Below the pieces are notes generated by a model. The model saw only the letters and a program-made list of their open reading frames with translations. It was not told where the DNA came from and did not search any database. Of a stretch of 64,000 nucleotides of DNA, positions 22,284-33,419 are shown piece after piece. Position numbers and translations under genes: made by a program. The stretch lies in the NCBI RefSeq assembly GCF_040939455.1, contig NC_134108.1, forward strand, positions 51,273,501 to 51,337,500, written 5' to 3'. Origin of the DNA: Microcebus murinus. Its lineage: Eukaryota; Chordata; Mammalia; Primates; Cheirogaleidae. Each line of letters opens with the position of its first letter. Within the stretch, counting starts at the first letter, position 1.

Positions 22284-23014
22284 GATACAGTGCCCAGCGT
22301 GCCTCCACCTGGACGTGTGCAGGAGCTGGCTGATGTACCCACCCGGAGTTCAGGAGGCAGCGCTAGGCCAGCGGTGGCGCCATCCATCCATAGACAGTGT
22401 GGTGGACACATGTCAATGTCATTTCTATCTGACCATCATCCTTTCTTGTCCACCACTCCACATGGTCTCAGTGGGACTAACAGTCAGGGTGCCTTCTTCT
22501 CCAGCTCGTAGGCAGAATCTATCTGTACGAGGAAAAGAGTTGAGCAAACAGTGAGAAAACAAAGCAAGCAGAGACAACAGATAGAGATAAAATGTCCTGG
22601 CATTGTTGTATCCTGTGCCCCCTATCCCTGGGGCACAAGTTCTTACAGAGCTTCTAGGAATTCAGTGAGCTACACAGCCAGTGTGCTTCCTAGCTTCGGG
22701 AGGCAATAGAGTCTTCATTTGCTTCTGAGAATTTGAGTCATCACCTGCCTTCAAAGGAACTAAGTGTTAATCGAAACCGTGAGAGTGGATGAAGAAGTGT
22801 ATGTAGAAAGAGAAGACAATAGGGTGAGGACAGAACATGGAGAACCCCAAGGGGGAGGAGGAAACATAAGAGAGGTGGGGCTACCCAGATAAGGGGGAAG
22901 AATGATTCATGATTCTAGAAGGCAATATGAAAAAAGAAAAAGAAATATTATGCATAGAAGAACTTGAATCAAGCAAAGGGTAAAAACACAGCCATTGCAT
23001 CCGTTCTCAGGAAA
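22284..23014. other. Anonymous sequence
   Basis: No gene or firm repeat family. The two overlapping 70-90 codon frames at 22282-22554 are not protein-like. Confidence 0.35.
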
Positions 23015-23565
23015 GCTGCATTAGTTATCCATTACTGTATAAATAATTACCCCAAAACATAGCCGCTTAACAAACATTTATTATTTCACACAGTTCCTGA
23101 TGGCCAGGATTCAGAAGCAGCTTAGCCGGGCAGTTCTGGCTCAGGATCTCTCTTGAGGTTGTGGTCAGATTGTCAGCCAGGGCTGCCGTCTCTGAAGGTT
23201 TGGTCTGGCTGGAAGATCCACTTCTGAGATGGCTCACTCACATAGCTGGTGGCCGGAGGCTTCAGGTCCTCCCTTCGGGCCTCTCCAAGGCTACTCCAAG
23301 CTCCGTAAGTCATGACTTTGTCCATACGAGTGATCCATCGTAGAACTGTAGTCTTTTTATAACCTTGATCCATCATAGAACTGTAGTCTTTTTATAACCT
23401 AACTCTGCAAGGGATAACCCATCACCTGCGCCAGGTTCTATTCACTAGAAGCCAGTCACTAAGTACAGTACTCACTCAAAGGGAAGGGAATTACACTCCA
23501 CCTTTTTAGAGAAGTATCAAAGAATTTGTGGGTATATATTCAAAACTACTTCAAAAGCCGTGGGT
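23015..23565 (-). mobile_element. MaLR MLT1-type LTR, minus strand
   Basis: 'ttagttatccattactgtat', 'attaccccaaaacatagccg', 'ctggctggaagatccacttc' and 'gttctattcactagaagcca' follow an MLT1 LTR read in reverse. A 35-bp tandem duplication lies inside it. Confidence 0.7.
23331..23400 (+). repeat. 35-bp perfect-register tandem duplication
   Basis: 23331-23365 and 23366-23400 differ at one base only (cg versus ca after 'tgatccat'). The unit is not part of the usual LTR consensus as I know it. Confidence 0.95.
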
Positions 23566-25677
23566 GATTTCTGCCAGAGCCACGCTGGGGAAGTAGACAG
23601 AGTGACAACCTGACTGTGTGGCCTCCCAAGAGAGGTAGAAGCAAGGGTATGCCACTCTTTCTAGAAACTCGACTCTTAAGAAAGAGAGATATAACTTTAT
23701 TATTGGAGGAAGAAGAGTAGAGAAAGGATTTTTAAACTTCCTATAATTTTCATTTGTTAACATAGGGTCTGTATCTTTATATATTTATAGTCCCCCAAAT
23801 ATTGACAGGTTGAATCCAATATGGGTTTGGAATTGGGGATGCACTTTTCCAGGAAGATGCCTTCCACAGGAAACGGGACACCCCACAAAAACCTATTTAA
23901 CCCACATTGTACCTATAGTCCAAGATGGTGCCAGGGCTACTGTAGAACCCACCACAGTGCGGAGCTCACTGTTGTGTCGCATCTGTTACCAGCTGAGACC
24001 TGTTACCTATTTCTGCGTGGATCCCTGAAGGTATCATTATGGGGAATGCCAAATACAAGCAGAACCCTTTACAGGTAGACCCATTCATGGAGTAGACCTC
24101 AGCGCTGCACAGAGTCTGCCAACATCTTTTGGAGGGAAGATGTCCTCTCAGCAGTGCAGCTTGCTCGGGCCACGTCTCCATCCCCCAGGCTCAAGTGTCG
24201 CTTCCCAGGGCTTGGGTCCCTGGTGGGATGGTGCCTTCACAACAAGGAAGGGGAATGAAGGTACAACATGAGAAGAAGGCAAGGGGATGAGGGAAGCAGG
24301 ATTTATATCATTTGACAATTTTATGTGCCTGGCACTTTGATTCTTACAATAATTCAGATAATTATTTTACCATTCTTAAAAATGAAGAAACTGAGGCCTA
24401 GCTGTAAAATATTGGCTGATAGAGCCATTTACCAAAATAAGAATAAATTATAATGAAAGAATCACAGTTAGTGGCGTGAGGGAGCCGGCTCAATATGGAT
24501 CATGAGAACTGATTGTAACATCAGTTCCCAACTCTGCATCTGATGACATCATATTGGCGGCTTGAAATTGGCTATACTGAGCGTATTTACACCATGGAAA
24601 TCAGCCTGTTACAGATGCTATTTCTCCACAGAGCTGGTTGCTAAACATTTAACAGCACACTACTGGCTGCAATCCAAATGTGGGGTGAGATGTTAATTAA
24701 ATCTAATTGCTCATTGAAGATATGGTGGCCACCCACTTGGGGACGGTGCAGAATTCCAATGGCGAGGTCAGACAATGATATCTACCTCCCTCTCTGTAAC
24801 TGCTAGGGGTGTCATTTCCTCTTTCTTCTTACTTCCTGCCCACTTTCCCCACAGGCAGGTCAAGCTTGTGGTGTGAGATGTGTGACTTCCTTAGGGTAAG
24901 ATTGAGGAAGTGGGCTGTTTGGGAAACAGGCTGGGTGATCTTTAATTTGGAGGAGCTAGATGGGTAGCTTGCTTGGAGACTGAGAACTGTGGTCTCCATT
25001 CAAAGACAAGCCAGACATTTGTCCCAGGAAGAGACTAGGCATTAGGAATGAATATGTTCTCCCCATTTGGGGTATAGACCTGCAAGGTTTTTATACTCAA
25101 TTCTGTTATAAAAAAGAGAAATGTCAGTTTCTCTTCTGCTGGATTCTGGACCCTGAGAAATCTGTTGTTTTCTGGATGGTGGGGAAGTGGATGACAATTA
25201 GTTCAGAGTCCTCTGTCCTCACCAGCCCCTCTGCCTTGCCCTTGTCTAATCCTAGGAGTTTAGGTCAGACAGAAATGGCTTCAGGATTTATCTGTCCAGC
25301 AGCTCGGAGGGGAGAGCAGTTTGAATTGAGCTAGGAGGAAGCTGTGGGTTTCCATTACAAATAGTTTTGAGGACCTTTGCTTAAGACTTAACCTGCTCTT
25401 CAAAGGTTTATTGCACCATATTTATTGTAACTTACTCAGTAGCCTCTCCTTATGGTCATTGTTAACACAAGTGACTTCACTTTCAGAACTTTGTTTTCTA
25501 TAGGCATATGTGCGATTTATTGCTTTTTAAATGGGAAATTAGAATATACTTTAAAATACCAAGATGAGTTGTGGAAAGATATACAAGAAATTGTCAACAA
25601 TGAACACTTATGGCAACAATGAACACTTATGGGATATTAGTCTGGAAATCCAGTATATTTTATGTATTTGTATATTT
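23566..25677. other. Mostly anonymous sequence
   Basis: Apart from a MIR core at 24320-24420 I recognise no repeat and no gene. The stretch at 24470-24730 is repeat-free. Confidence 0.4.
24320..24420 (-). mobile_element. MIR fragment, minus strand
   Basis: 'tatgtgcctggcactttgat' and 'aatgaagaaactgaggccta' are the reversed 3' end and core of MIR. Confidence 0.6.
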
Positions 25678-25682
25678 TTCTC

Positions 25683-25718
<36 letters not shown>

Positions 25719-25978
25719 GGACAGAGTCTCGCTCTGTGGCCCTGGGTAGAGTGCAGGTGTCATTGTGGCTCACTGCAACCTCAAACTCCTGGGCTCAGGC
25801 AATCCTCCTGCCTTACTGAGTAGCTGGGACTACAGACTCATGCCAACATGCCCAGCTAATTTTTTCTAATTTTAGTAGAGACTGGGTCTTGCTCTTGCTC
25901 AGGCTGGTCTTGAACTCCTGAGTTCAAACGGCCTCCCAGAGTGCTAGGATTACAAGTGCAAGCGGCCACCCCAGCCTA
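25678..25978 (-). mobile_element. Alu, minus strand
   Basis: A T-rich tail with CTTTT repeats leads into 'ggacagagtctcgctctgtg'. The element ends near 'agcggccaccccagcc' and has the strepsirrhine 'cttgctcttgctcaggctgg'. A deletion removed part of the left arm (around 25930). Confidence 0.9.
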
Positions 25979-26333
25979 TATATTTGTGTATTTGTAGACT
26001 TCCTCAATTTTATCTTTTCCCTTTTCTTTACTTCCTTGGCTATATAGTTGTTTTAATACTGCAGTAAGTATCAGGGAAGCCACCATCTAAAACAAAAGCT
26101 AAACTCTTTTTAATAATACCCATTTAATCACATGGTCTCTCATATCTCATCCTGCCTCCGCCTATCACATATCTTCCTTTTGAATTCCATGCTCCTTATT
26201 CTTTTGCTTTCCTTTATATCGAGTTTTATTGAATGTAATCCCAACAAGCATATGTTTATGGTAGTTGTTGAAAAGGGGGGAGGTAATATTGTATACAATC
26301 TTTTGGCACTTAAGTTTTTAGTTACTATTTCTT

Positions 26334-26667
26334 TTCTTTTTTTTTTTTTTTGAGACAGAGTCTCACTTTGTTGCCCAGGCTAGAGTGAGTGCCGTGGAGT
26401 CAGCCTAGCTCACAGCAACCTCAAACTCCTGGGCTCAAGCAATCCTGCCTCAGCCTCCCGAGTAGCTGAAACTACGGGCATGCACCACCATGCCCGGCTA
26501 ATTTTTTTCTATATATATTAGTTGGCTAATTAATTTCTTTCTATTTATAGTAGAGACGGGGGTCTCACTCTTGCTCGGGCTGGTTTCAAACTCTTGACCT
26601 CGAGCAATCCTCCCACCTCAGCCTCCCAGAATGCTAGGATTACAGGCGTGAGCCACTGCGCCCGGCC
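26334..26667 (-). mobile_element. Full-length lemur-type Alu with target duplication
   Basis: 'actatttctt' occurs exactly at 26324-26333 and 26668-26677. The element is complete and has the 'ttagttggctaattaatttc' linker. It is little diverged from other young copies here, suggesting relatively recent insertion. Confidence 0.95.
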
Positions 26668-26679
26668 ACTATTTCTTAA

Positions 26680-28680
26680 ACTGTTGAATTTCAACCAATT
26701 GTTTGGTTTATTCATTTTTCCTACTGTCCAGATGTTTTCCCAAGAGTCTTTTGTACATGTTAATAACAACTAGTTTAACTATTAAAAATTAATATAATTA
26801 TCAAAAGGGATATTATGTGTATTAGCAGATCTAAATATTTTGGAGGGATTATATAATATTTGGGTGAGAACTCATATTGCTCCTCTCCTCTTATTGTATA
26901 ATCTTTCTGGATCCTGAGTTTTCAATGCCCAATCTTAACACAACTCTTTTTCTCTCTTTCTGCTTTCTGATCAAGAGGTCAAGCTTAATGGATGTGTTAT
27001 ATAAGGTGTAACATGCCAGAAATAACTCCAAGGGCAGTAAGACAACATTCCGCATAATTTGTATATAGTTTACATTTTAAAGATATTGAGGAATACTTTA
27101 ACTTTCTACTTGATTATGCTTTGCAAAACATTATATATCTTAGAACAACTGAGCATCCAGTGTTTTCTCTTGCCTTAATCTACCGTAGTCCATCAACCCC
27201 CAACCAAACCTGTAGGAATAAATTGTTAAGGTCACAAAAATTTCTAAATTATCTTAACTCTTCTAGCTGTCATTTTAAACATTTGTGTTTGGTAAGGTGT
27301 ACGGGAACATTCTTCTTCATTTGTAATTCAAAACAGCATTTGACAGAGTCCTATGCAAATCAGTGCTGAAGATGTATCGCTGATATCTATAGCAACAGCC
27401 GTAAGAACTTTTAGGGGCCTCTAGGTTTTTCCCCCAGAAACCCAGCTCCTCTAGGTTGCCCAGGGAGAGGCCTGAGGCTTGCCTAGGCCCCTCAGAGGTC
27501 TCCCTTCCTAAGGAGACACATCCATGTGACATGGAGACTTTTTCATAAATGCTTGAAGATGAGAGCTGGCTCTCTTCTTTTGGAGGGGACATTCTGGGGT
27601 GGCGAGAGATAAGAAGTTTCTAGGAAGAAAAGAAAGGGGAAGTGAGAAGATAAAAGACTTCAGATAAGAGGCAAATGAGAAGAGCATTTTCTGCCAACAT
27701 TGTGAAAAGGAGATGAAACAAAAATAAGTTTGTTTTGGAGCCAAGACTAAAAGTTAGGCAAAAAGAGACAACTTCTGCCATAAGGAGGGTCTTGTGACAA
27801 TGAGGAATAACTCAAGCGTAATCCATGATATCGGTCAAGGGATGTCTAGAACAAGGTCTCTGTAGGAACCAGGAAAGACACCTGCCCTGTGGTGGGACTA
27901 CCAAGGCACCAGGAAAGCTCGCTGATCCTCAGAGGCCTCAGTCATTCAGTTCACGACCTGAACAAAGTGGCCAGTGGAGCAGAGGCCCAGCCCACCCTCC
28001 ACTAGTTAAATCCTGCTCCTGGGCCGCTGCTGGCAGCAGGAAGGGGATGCCTTTGCCAGGGCTGTGTGTGCCCAGAGGAGGCCGCTTTCTAATCCCTACA
28101 CAGCCTCCTGATTCCTGAAAGATAAAGCATAAAGAACAGTCACCCCACCCTGTAGGGGACCTGTGTGCAAGTCAGACAGTGGCACCCCTGCGGGCAGCCT
28201 GGTCTGGCGGGCACAACACGGAGACAGCAGCACAGAAGGGAGGCCGTGCTTGGGGGATGGGAGGGGGCAGCATTCAGACCCCCTTCAGAGGGGGATCTTT
28301 CCGTAGGACTGTCCGTCCTGCCGTCTGGGGCTTCCATCCCCGCTCAGAGACGCCTTTGTTGTGTTTGATGTGAAGCTGTGGGTCATTTCCACCTCACTGG
28401 GAACTAGCTTTGGGGTCTGTCCTGAACACAGGCTTTGGGAGAGGTGTGGGGCAGAACCAGGAGACCAGCTCACCAAAGAGGAGCTTGCCCAGGGTGGGCC
28501 TGAGCCTGGAGCAGGGAAGCGAGGAGAGAAGTTAAGCAGTGGAGCCTGCAAGGCCCGCAGTGGCCTGCCAGGACTGCACAGAGAACTCAGCATGGAGAAT
28601 GGACCTTACCCGGGCCTGGGGACAGCCAGCTGGGGGCAGAGCAGGCCACCCCCCCCACCAGCCTGTCTCTGCACTTCTTC

Positions 28681-28683
<3 letters not shown>
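26680..28683. other. Anonymous sequence, GC rising toward 28 kb
   Basis: No repeat family or gene is firmly recognised. Frames at 27825-28118 and 28361-28759 are not protein-like; the latter runs into the CT repeat and reads as Ser-Leu repeats. Confidence 0.4.

Positions 28684-28752
<69 letters not shown>
28684..28752 (+). repeat. (CT)n microsatellite
   Basis: About 33 uninterrupted CT units. On the minus strand this gives an apparent Arg-Glu repeat frame, which is an artefact. Confidence 0.97.
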
Positions 28753-28753
<1 letters not shown>

Positions 28754-29514
28754 GTTTAGTCAAGAAGTTCCCCCAAGGTCCCATTCGTTTTCAGCTTATG
28801 ACAGCAATAAAGGGTAGAGTTTGGGGTCCTGGCAGAAGCAAGGGGACACAGGATGAATTGAGGCCTGTCAGTCCCACCAACTTTCCCTGCAGAAGTGCCT
28901 CCGGGCATCGTTGTCGCTGAAGGGAGAGGTCACTCCAGCTCTCAGACTGGGACCTGCTCTCAGGGCATGACCGTGCAGTGCCTGGGGCCTGGGGTACCTC
29001 CAACCCGGGATAACACTGAGCCGCGAGTTCCCTCCAAGGTTTTGGGAAAAAATTACATTAAACAAAAAACAAAAAACAAGTAGATACATGGTGGGGTAGA
29101 ATATGAAGTTCCTATGAATTTTAAATATATAACACAGCTCTAAAAATAGATTTCTAGAAAACAATAAAACTTTTTTAAAAATTCAATTTCTAGTCTCTGG
29201 AGGGCAGCCCCCAGCCTGGACTCAGGCTTTCTTGGAATAGTCAGTCTCTTTCTTCTGCTTTTGGGGGTGTTTCAGCAGAAAAGTTCGAGGAACAGGGCTT
29301 TAGCAGAAACAGATGAGATTATTAGGCGGTGAGAAGAAAAGAAGGTTCTCAAGCCCAGCCTGGATGTTCGGAGGGGCCTGGGTTATTAAGGGCAGCTGGC
29401 CCTGGCCGAGGACCCTGGGGAGCAAAGACTTCTCATCTGAGCACGATTTGAATGTAAATGAGTAATCACAAAGCCAGGTTTCCTCCTAGGACTTCACAGA
29501 AGGCCTGGAGTATT
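28753..29514. other. Anonymous sequence
   Basis: No gene or named repeat is supported. A short A-rich patch lies at 29046-29078. Confidence 0.35.
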
Positions 29515-29680
29515 TAGAGTGAGGAAGGACCTTATATTCTGTCAGCTTCAGCCTCCTCTTATTACTGTGGGGGACCCAGAACCCTGAACGGTTAAGTGAC
29601 TTTCCTCAAGTCACACAGCTAACGGCATAAATAGAACTAGAGCCTCTGGCCTCCTACTGTCCTGTGTGATAATAGGAAGC
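29515..29680 (-). mobile_element. MIR-type SINE, minus strand
   Basis: 'gaacggttaagtgactttcc', 'tcaagtcacacagctaacgg' and 'aatagaactagagcctctgg' follow reversed MIR order. Confidence 0.7.
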
Positions 29681-29833
29681 AAAGCTCTATCGCTTATTTT
29701 ATTCTATCTCCAAGTTTCAGGATAAATATATCCTTAGTTACATTTACTCTTAGGTTGAAATAAACCCTTCAGGGCTAAAAGTTTCTTTGGGGTGTGATTG
29801 GGTACCATTCCAAGCATGGATGAAATGAGACCA

Positions 29834-30110
29834 CTATTCATTCATTCATTCATTCATTCTCTCATTCAGTGGGCACTCATCGCTTGCCTGTTGTATGCCA
29901 GGCCCTGTGTGGGTGGACGATATAAGGATGAATTATTTCCTGCCCTCAAGAAGTGTGGCGAGTAGGCTGGGAGACACACCAGTGGCAGACATGACAAGGG
30001 TGGGGCCCCTACGTGTGAGGTGTCTAGGAAAAACACAAGAGGAGATGATCTAGCTCAGCCGGGAATGTGGGGGAGGGATATTCTTTCAGTGATGTCAATT
30101 TATAAAATAG
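29834..30110 (-). mobile_element. L2 LINE end, minus strand, with (CATT)n
   Basis: A (TTCA)n array at 29834-29860, which is the mirrored L2 3' terminal repeat, precedes 'gttgtatgccaggccctgtg' and 'tttcctgccctcaagaagtg', the reversed L2 3' end. Confidence 0.75.
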
Positions 30111-30141
30111 TAGGGATATAGTTGGTAGAGTGGAACTTACT

Positions 30142-30475
30142 GTTTTCTTTTTCTTTGAGACAGAGTCTCACTCTGTTGCCTGAGCTAGAGTGTTGTGGTG
30201 TCAGCCCAGCTCACAGCAACCTCAAACTCCTGGGCTTAAGCGATCCTCCTGCCTGAGCCTCCTGAGTAGCGGGGACAACAGGCATGCACCACCATGCCTG
30301 GCTATTTTTTTCCTGTATATTTTTAGTTGTCCAACTAATTTCTTTCTATTTTTAGTAGAGACGGGATCTTGCTCTTGCTCAGGCTGGTCTCGAACTCCTG
30401 ACCTTGAGCGATCCTCCCGCCTCAGCCTCCCAGAGTGCTAGCATTGATTATAGGCGTCAGCCACCACACCCAGCC
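30142..30475 (-). mobile_element. Full-length lemur-type Alu with target duplication
   Basis: 'ggaacttact' is exact at 30132-30141 and 30476-30485. The linker reads 'tagttgtccaactaatttct'. The left arm has a 4-bp insertion ('gcattgattataggcg'). Confidence 0.95.
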
Positions 30476-30534
30476 GGAACTTACTTTTTAATACTAAAGT
30501 TCTGAAGGAGTTTAGGAAATTTCACTTCAAAACA

Positions 30535-31052
30535 TGACTCCTTGGTATAAAAAGTGTTTTGAATTAAAGGCCCTTAGAGATCAACAGGCCTTGGAAGGGG
30601 CTTTCCCTCTATCTGCATAAATCAGATGGACCCATCAAAAAGAACAATTGACTTCTCTTCCCCTCCCTGTTATCTCAATATATTTCAGGAAAGAAGATCA
30701 AGAATACAATCAGATCTGGCCCAAATAATTTTAAATATAATACCTTTCTCAGGTTAATTTACAAGTCAGTTTGTTTCCCCCATTCATCCATTCTCCCAAG
30801 TATCCATTCATCCTCCCCAGCAACCATTTATTGCCCCTAAGCAGAATTATCTATATTCCTCATTTCCCCTTCCCCTCTAAAAGGAGAGTATATAAATTTC
30901 TGGACACCATTGGGATACTAGGTAATCACTCTGTGATTCTCCGCCTGCACAAGACACGGTAAATAAACCTCTTTCTCTTATTAATCTGCCTTAATCATGA
31001 GTTGATCTTTCAGCAAACCTGGGGCAATGGGGAAGTTTCCCTTCGCCCCTAC
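30535..31052 (+). mobile_element. ERV LTR, plus strand
   Basis: A TATA-like 'gagtatataaatt' (about 30886), a polyadenylation signal 'ggtaaataaacctctttctc' and a closing 'gatctttcagcaaacctggg ... cccctaca' give a U3-R-U5 plan. No viral genes adjoin. The 5' boundary is approximate and the subfamily unknown. Confidence 0.5.
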
Positions 31053-31459
31053 AGTTCACTCTGCCAGAATTCTTGAAGTATTTTGAAGAACCTTGGCAGT
31101 GTGCTGTTCTTGTGTGGTCATACTGCCAAGGTCATACTTCTTGGCCCCTTAGTGGCTACACAATGGAAATAGTGTGCAACCTTCAGAGGGGGGACATATG
31201 CCATGATACATGGCAACAAGGTCATTCATCACAACTGATCTCATATTACTCTCGCCTTGTTCATGCTCCTCCAACCACATGGCTTCCTCCCTGTTACTCA
31301 GACACGCCAAGTACACTCCTGCCTCGGGGCACTTGGACTTGTCACCCATCTGGTCACTGGCCCAGGTGTCCCTATGTGCTCCTCACTTTATTCAGCTCTC
31401 TGTCCAAATGTCCTTTTATTAGGGAAAGCTTTCCTGACCACCTCATGAGGAACAGGATC

Positions 31460-32055
31460 AGCAACCTGTTCTGTGTTGGGTGGCGGCCCTCCATAAAGAT
31501 ATGTCCACAGCCTAATCCCCAGAACCTGCTGATGTAACTTTATTGGGAAAAAGGGTCCTTGCAGATGTAATTAAATTAAGGATGTTGAGATGAGATCATC
31601 TGGATCAAATGGCAGCCATCCTTATAAGAGAATGACTGGTGGAGACAGACAGAAGAGAAAGCCATGTGAGGATGGAGACAGAGGTTGGGAGGATGCCAGC
31701 TACAAGATGCAGCTACTGGGAGTGCTGACAGCCACCAGAAGCTCAAGGAGCAAAGAAAGGCCAGGCATGGTGGTGTGCACCCATAGTCCCAGCTGCTTGG
31801 GAGGCTGAGGTGGGAGGATCCCTTGAGCCCAGGAGTTGAAGACCCAGCCTGGGCAACAGAATGGGACCCCATCTCAAATTTTAAAAAAAGAAAGAGTCAA
31901 GGAAGATTCTTTCCTATAGCCTCAGGAGGGAGCACCCTCTACTGATACTTTGATTTTGGACTTTTGGCCTCCTGATTTGTGAGAGAATAAATTCCCTTTG
32001 TTTTAAGCCACCAAGTGTGTGGTAATTTGTTATGGCAGCCACAGGAACTGATATG
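31460..32055 (+). mobile_element. MaLR MLT1-type LTR inside L2, with Alu inside
   Basis: 'gggtccttgcagatgtaatt', 'gcagccatccttataagaga', 'agaagagaaagccatgtgag' and 'gtttaagccaccaagtgtgt' (base variants included) trace the LTR in order. An Alu monomer splits it at 31760-31886. Confidence 0.8.
31760..31886 (+). mobile_element. Alu monomer with target duplication
   Basis: A single arm starting 'gccaggcatggtggtgtgca'. 'aaagaaag' stands at 31752-31759 and 31887-31894. Confidence 0.85.
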
Positions 32056-32127
32056 CAATCCACCTTGTCACTCTCTGTGCCCCTTTCTCTCACCCTTCTG
32101 TATCAGGACATTTTACATCATATTTCA

Positions 32128-32182
32128 TATACATAGATACATACATGTATACATATACATGTATACGTACATATATGTGCTT
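32128..32182. repeat. Alternating purine-pyrimidine tract
   Basis: Interleaved TA, CA and TG steps ('catacatgtatacatataca' and similar) form a degenerate, partly palindromic microsatellite within the L2 remnant. Confidence 0.75.
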
Positions 32183-32389
32183 ATTCTCTATCTCCAGTGC
32201 AAACCAAGGGCTTCGTTGTTATTCCTTGCTGTGTCATCAGCACCTAGAACAGCACTTGGCATACAGTAGGAGCTTAGTGGTCACTGTAGAATGAGTAGGT
32301 GAGATGTTAGATTGTGAGTCCCTCTAGACACTTGGAGTTACTTTTTGTATAACTGAGGAGACAAGAGAATCCCAGTTCTGGCGATCCAG

Positions 32390-32525
32390 AGCTGCATGAT
32401 GGAGAAAGACCTGGGTTTAAATCACGGCTCTGTCACTTATTAGCTGGCAACTTTGGGCTCCGAACCTTAGTTTCATTAACAGCAAAATTAGGCTGTGCCC
32501 GTACTTACTTTCCAAGGTTGTCGTG
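32390..32525 (+). mobile_element. MIR SINE, plus strand
   Basis: 'cctgggtttaaatcacggct', 'ctgtcacttattagctggca' and 'cgaaccttagtttcattaac' follow the MIR 5' half and core. Confidence 0.75.
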
Positions 32526-32574
32526 AAGGGAACAATACCAACGGTACGAAGGTTGAAGGGAACGATACGAACGG
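32524..32574 (+). repeat. Imperfect direct repeat of about 21 bp
   Basis: Units at 32524-32544 and 32554-32574 match at 19 of 21 positions and are unusually CpG-bearing for this region. Confidence 0.85.
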
Positions 32575-33010
32575 AGTGGCTGGCTCCACACCTGTGGGCA
32601 GTGCTCAGGGGTTCTTTTTCCTCCTCATTCAGGACCCTGAGACTTGTAGTCAGGCAGGAAGGCTCTCCCCAGGTGGACAGCAGGTTTCCCAGTCACACTC
32701 CCAGGGTGCTCCTTGCCATTCTTGTTAAGGGTAGGGTTTGCTTAATCGAACGGAGCAAACTTGATGATTCTTTATTGTGAAATGATGGGCACTGTAACGC
32801 CTTCAGTCTCCACCTTTGGACACTTCATCCTGTCAGCCCTTGTGCTGTGAAGAGAAAGGCAAAGACCACGCTCACATCCGTGGCTTGGTGGCAGTGGCCG
32901 GCCCCCGTCAGTGTTAGAAAGGCAGGTAGCAGCCTCTCACAACTTGCCTTGTACGGAGAGACCTATACTGACTGTCACTTGGAAAATTTATATGGTAGGA
33001 TCCCAATGTT

Positions 33011-33157
33011 TATTTCATTTTATTTTATTTTTTTGAGAACAGGTCTCATTATGTTGCCCAAGCTGTCTGGTCTTGAACTCCTGGGCTCAAGCCATCCTCC
33101 CGCCTCAGCCTCCCGAGTAGCTGGGACTACAGGCACGGGTGACACCACAGCACCTGG
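33011..33157 (-). mobile_element. Alu monomer, minus strand, with target duplication
   Basis: 'cccaatgtt' is exact at 33002-33010 and 33158-33166. One arm is present, with a T/ATTTT-rich tail. Confidence 0.9.
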
Positions 33158-33164
33158 CCCAATG

Positions 33165-33400
33165 TTGTTTCTTAAAAAAGATTCCATATATATGTACACA
33201 CATGCACAAGAATTTATCTCTCTCAAAAATATTGGTTGGAAACACCTACAATATTAGAAATAGAGCAGTTATTATTTCTAGGTTCCTAGGTTGTAATGGT
33301 TTGAGTTTTTTTCTTGATACTTTTTGTCACTTTCCAAAATGTAAATTGAAGAGGTTTCCAATTCATTTTTCTGTCAGCTAAAAGCCCAGCTTTGCTTTTA
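33165..33400 (-). mobile_element. Old LINE 3' UTR-like fragment
   Basis: 'acttttttgtcactttccaa'-like wording and the preceding 'acacacatgcacaagaattt' recall ancient L1M/HAL1 3' ends. Orientation and family are uncertain. Confidence 0.3.
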
Positions 33401-33419
33401 AAATTTCATTTCTAGAACT

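Larger units (their letters stand above)
31240..32310 (+). mobile_element. L2 LINE split by a MaLR LTR
   Basis: L2 phrases at 31240-31450 ('aagtacactcctgcctcggg', 'gaaagctttcctgaccacct') resume at 32056-32310 ('agcacctagaacagcacttg', 'gcatacagtaggagcttagt') after the LTR at 31460-32055. The two halves are one ancestral L2 copy. Confidence 0.75.

Noticed and set aside
28361..28817. Ser-Leu-rich or Arg-Glu-rich protein
   Set aside because: The repeated residues come from the (CT)n microsatellite; the rest has no domain.
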